Below, in pieces: positions 13,907 to 15,495 of a DNA stretch of 15,495 bases. Origin of the DNA: Methanolinea sp. SDB. GTDB lineage: Archaea > Halobacteriota > Methanomicrobia > Methanomicrobiales > Methanospirillaceae. The notes under the pieces were generated by a model that had not been told where the DNA came from, made no database searches, and worked only from the letters and a program-made list of their open reading frames with translations. The stretch spans positions 1-15,495 of the forward strand of contig LKUF01000238.1 in assembly GCA_001412335.1 (NCBI GenBank). Reading direction: 5' to 3'. The translations under genes were made by a program, and so were the position numbers. The stretch's first letter is position 1; every line of letters starts with the position of its first letter.

Positions 13907-14914
13907 ATGAAAGCCAGATTTGACGGGGACAGGGTGCTTCTCGGTCCGGAAGGACGTGCCCTGTACGACCAGAGCGGCTATGGAAGGCCTGAGAAGGCAG
14001 GTCTCCGCCTCGCCCCCGAGGAGGCAGCCTACCTCGTCCACAGGGAGAAGATCACCATTCCGGGCTACGATTTTGACCGGTTAATCTCGTTATTTGCGGA
14101 AAAACCGGATTTTTTGCGGAATTTTCTTGTGTACCGCGATATCAGGGAACGCGGCTACGCGATACAGACGGGCCCGCATGACTTCCGTGTCTTCCGGAGG
14201 GGCCAGCGACCGGGAAGCGGGCAATCCCAGTATCTCGTCAGGGTCCTTTCCGAAAGGGATCTCATCGATTTCGACGTCCTCATCGGGGAAGCGATCGCCT
14301 CTGCCAACATGCGAAAACAGCATGTCCTCGCCGTGGTTGACGATGAGAACGAGCTCACCTACTATGAAGTGAAGATACCGGTCCTTGCCGAGACAGGAGC
14401 CGGAACCAGTCTCTCCGCGCTCTCCGGCCTCCTGGTGGGAAGGGCGGCGATTGTTCGTGCGGCAGAGATGGATGCGACAGGAATTTTGTCTTTTGGGATG
14501 CGGCTCGATGAAGACCGCCTGGTGCTCTCCCCGCTCGAGATCCTCCACCTGTCGGCAACAGGGATCCTTACCCTCAAAAAGAACGGGGAGACACAGGATC
14601 CCGATTTGTATGCCGAAAGCATTGCCGCCCAGGATGTTGAACTGCGGGAGAAGAGGCGAGTCTACGATGACTTGAGGGCGAAGGGCTACACTCCCCGGAC
14701 CGGTTACAAGTTTGGCCACCATTTCAGGGTTTATTCTGGCAAAAAACCTCACTCTGAAATGCTGGTGCATGCCATCTCCCGGGGCGTCGCCCTTCCCATG
14801 AGCACCATATCCCGCTCTGTCCGCCTGGCTCACAGTGTGAAAAAGAAGATGTTGTTTGGCTGTGAATGTAGTACAAAAATACAATACGTTGAATTTGCAC
14901 GCGTGAAACTGTGA
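13907..14914 (+). CDS. endA: tRNA-splicing endonuclease, tandem-repeat (alpha2) type
   Basis: This 335-residue enzyme excises introns from precursor tRNAs at bulge-helix-bulge sites. It has the two-repeat architecture of euryarchaeal alpha2 endonucleases. The C-terminal repeat keeps the likely catalytic set: Y276 in FRVY, H282 in HSEMLVH, and a lysine at about 312-313 in RLAHSVKKKM. The N-terminal repeat is degenerate at the same places: FRVF (F96) and QSQYLV (Q106), so only the second half should be catalytic. The ending YVEFARVKL is typical. ATG 13907 was chosen because MKARFDGDRVLL begins the family-like sequence; an in-frame ATG at 13793 would add 38 residues of low plausibility. No Shine-Dalgarno precedes 13907, which suits leaderless initiation. 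trpS follows after 9 bases. Confidence 0.95.
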   Translation: MKARFDGDRVLLGPEGRALYDQSGYGRPEKAGLRLAPEEAAYLVHREKITIPGYDFDRLISLFAEKPDFLRNFLVYRDIRERGYAIQTGPHDFRVFRRGQRPGSGQSQYLVRVLSERDLIDFDVLIGEAIASANMRKQHVLAVVDDENELTYYEVKIPVLAETGAGTSLSALSGLLVGRAAIVRAAEMDATGILSFGMRLDEDRLVLSPLEILHLSATGILTLKKNGETQDPDLYAESIAAQDVELREKRRVYDDLRAKGYTPRTGYKFGHHFRVYSGKKPHSEMLVHAISRGVALPMSTISRSVRLAHSVKKKMLFGCECSTKIQYVEFARVKL

Positions 14915-14923
14915 GTTGAAGAG

Positions 14924-15495
14924 ATGAATCAGGAGATAAATCCATGGTCAAGCCAGCAGACCGTCGACATCGAGAAGCTTTTTTCCGAATTCGGCATCGA
15001 ACCAATATCAAAAGTCAAACACATCCTCCCCGAAGTGCCGTACTTCATGAGGCGGGGAATCGTGGTGGGACACCGCGACTACGGGCAGATTGCAGAGGCG
15101 ATACGGCATAAGACCCCGTTCCACATCCTTACCGGTTTCATGCCGTCGGGACATCCGCACCTGGGTCACCTCCTGGTGATGAAGGAGGTTGTCTGGCACG
15201 TGGTCCAGGGAGGGTCCGGCTATATCACGATAGCAGACCGGGAAGCCCACGCGGTGCGGGAGATTCCATGGAGACTGTGCGACGAATACGGAAGAGAGTA
15301 CCTGAAATGTCTCTTCGCCCTTGGATACGAGGGCAGGACCTATTTCCAGAGCAGGAACGACCGGTTAAAGGACCTCGCGTTCGAGGCATCGACCAAGGTG
15401 AATTTCTCCGAGTTGCAGTCTATCTACGGGTTTTCTCCGGACACGGCCCTCGCACACGCATTGAGCGTCATCACGCAGGTTGCCGATATCCTCTA
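14924..15495 (+). CDS. trpS: Tryptophanyl-tRNA synthetase, 5' part
   Basis: About 190 codons are visible before the window ends. The archaeal TrpRS N-terminal pattern is present: INPWSS then DIEKLFSEFGIEPI, then RRGIVVGHRD. The class I ATP-binding signature appears in TGFMPSGHPHLGH (residues 70-82), and AFEASTKVNFSELQSIYGF and ITQVADIL lie further on. The enzyme charges tRNA-Trp. The ATG at 14924 follows the endA stop by 9 bases, with only a weak GAAGAG nearby, so it is probably co-transcribed with endA. TyrRS is a close relative, but the N-terminal extension and the TGFMPSG form favour TrpRS. The KMSKS-like motif and anticodon-binding region lie beyond the window. Confidence 0.93.
   Translation, partial: MNQEINPWSSQQTVDIEKLFSEFGIEPISKVKHILPEVPYFMRRGIVVGHRDYGQIAEAIRHKTPFHILTGFMPSGHPHLGHLLVMKEVVWHVVQGGSGYITIADREAHAVREIPWRLCDEYGREYLKCLFALGYEGRTYFQSRNDRLKDLAFEASTKVNFSELQSIYGFSPDTALAHALSVITQVADIL

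Noticed and set aside
13695..13910. Small + strand open frame whose stop overlaps the endA ATG
   Set aside because: It needs a TTG start without a ribosome binding site, has no recognisable protein character, and spans promoter-like elements.

Overview
The window (about 55% GC by eye, genes tightly packed, Shine-Dalgarno sites and archaeal TATA boxes both present) looks like a chromosome piece from a methanogenic euryarchaeon, most likely order Methanomicrobiales. The main reasons are a coenzyme B (2-oxosuberate) pathway operon with the methanogen-type homoaconitase signature YLRT, a tandem-repeat archaeal tRNA-splicing endonuclease next to an archaeal-type tryptophanyl-tRNA synthetase, and leaderless-looking promoters. 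The taxon is inferred from gene content; no search was run.

Region 1 (1-4218, + strand) is a coenzyme B precursor operon: the 3' part of aksA (homocitrate synthase), hacA and hacB (homoaconitase large and small subunits), an unrecognised cysteine-rich protein, and aksF (homoisocitrate dehydrogenase). Three of the four junctions are ATGA stop/start overlaps and the fourth is one nucleotide apart, so the genes are probably translationally coupled. Together they lengthen 2-oxoglutarate by repeated condensation, isomerisation and oxidative decarboxylation toward 2-oxosuberate. The unknown gene inside the operon is a candidate missing or accessory factor of that pathway.

Region 2 (4219-6128, + strand) holds a 492-base gap with a hairpin and an unexplained TATA box, a stand-alone CheY-like response regulator with no kinase nearby, a short terminator-like hairpin, a 16-base perfect palindrome, and nfo (endonuclease IV) with all nine metal ligands.

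Region 3 (13462 down to 6169, - strand) is the most interesting part: one compact six-gene operon. In transcription order it has an NrdG-like radical SAM protein, a DUF1257/Ycf35-like protein, a Ycf46-like AAA ATPase with a degenerate N-terminal AAA-like half, a giant protein with about 15 WD40 blades, a lid-less Hsp70-like ATPase, and a 74-residue DUF2997-like protein. Gaps are 1, 4, about 25 (start uncertain), 4 and 21 nucleotides. DUF1257, DUF2997 and the Ycf46-type ATPase are known companions in cyanobacteria and plastids, but the combination with a radical SAM protein, a WD40 scaffold and an Hsp70 in a methanogen is not a pathway I recognise. It reads as an ATP-driven remodelling or modification machine. 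Its promoter has a TATA box abutted by a repeated CTATTGTAG box, so it is probably regulated.

Region 4 (13907-15495, + strand, divergent from region 3) has endA (tRNA-splicing endonuclease, tandem alpha2 type) followed by the 5' part of trpS. The 444-base divergent gap carries promoter-like elements for both directions. I saw no tRNA or rRNA gene, CRISPR array, insertion sequence or integrase.
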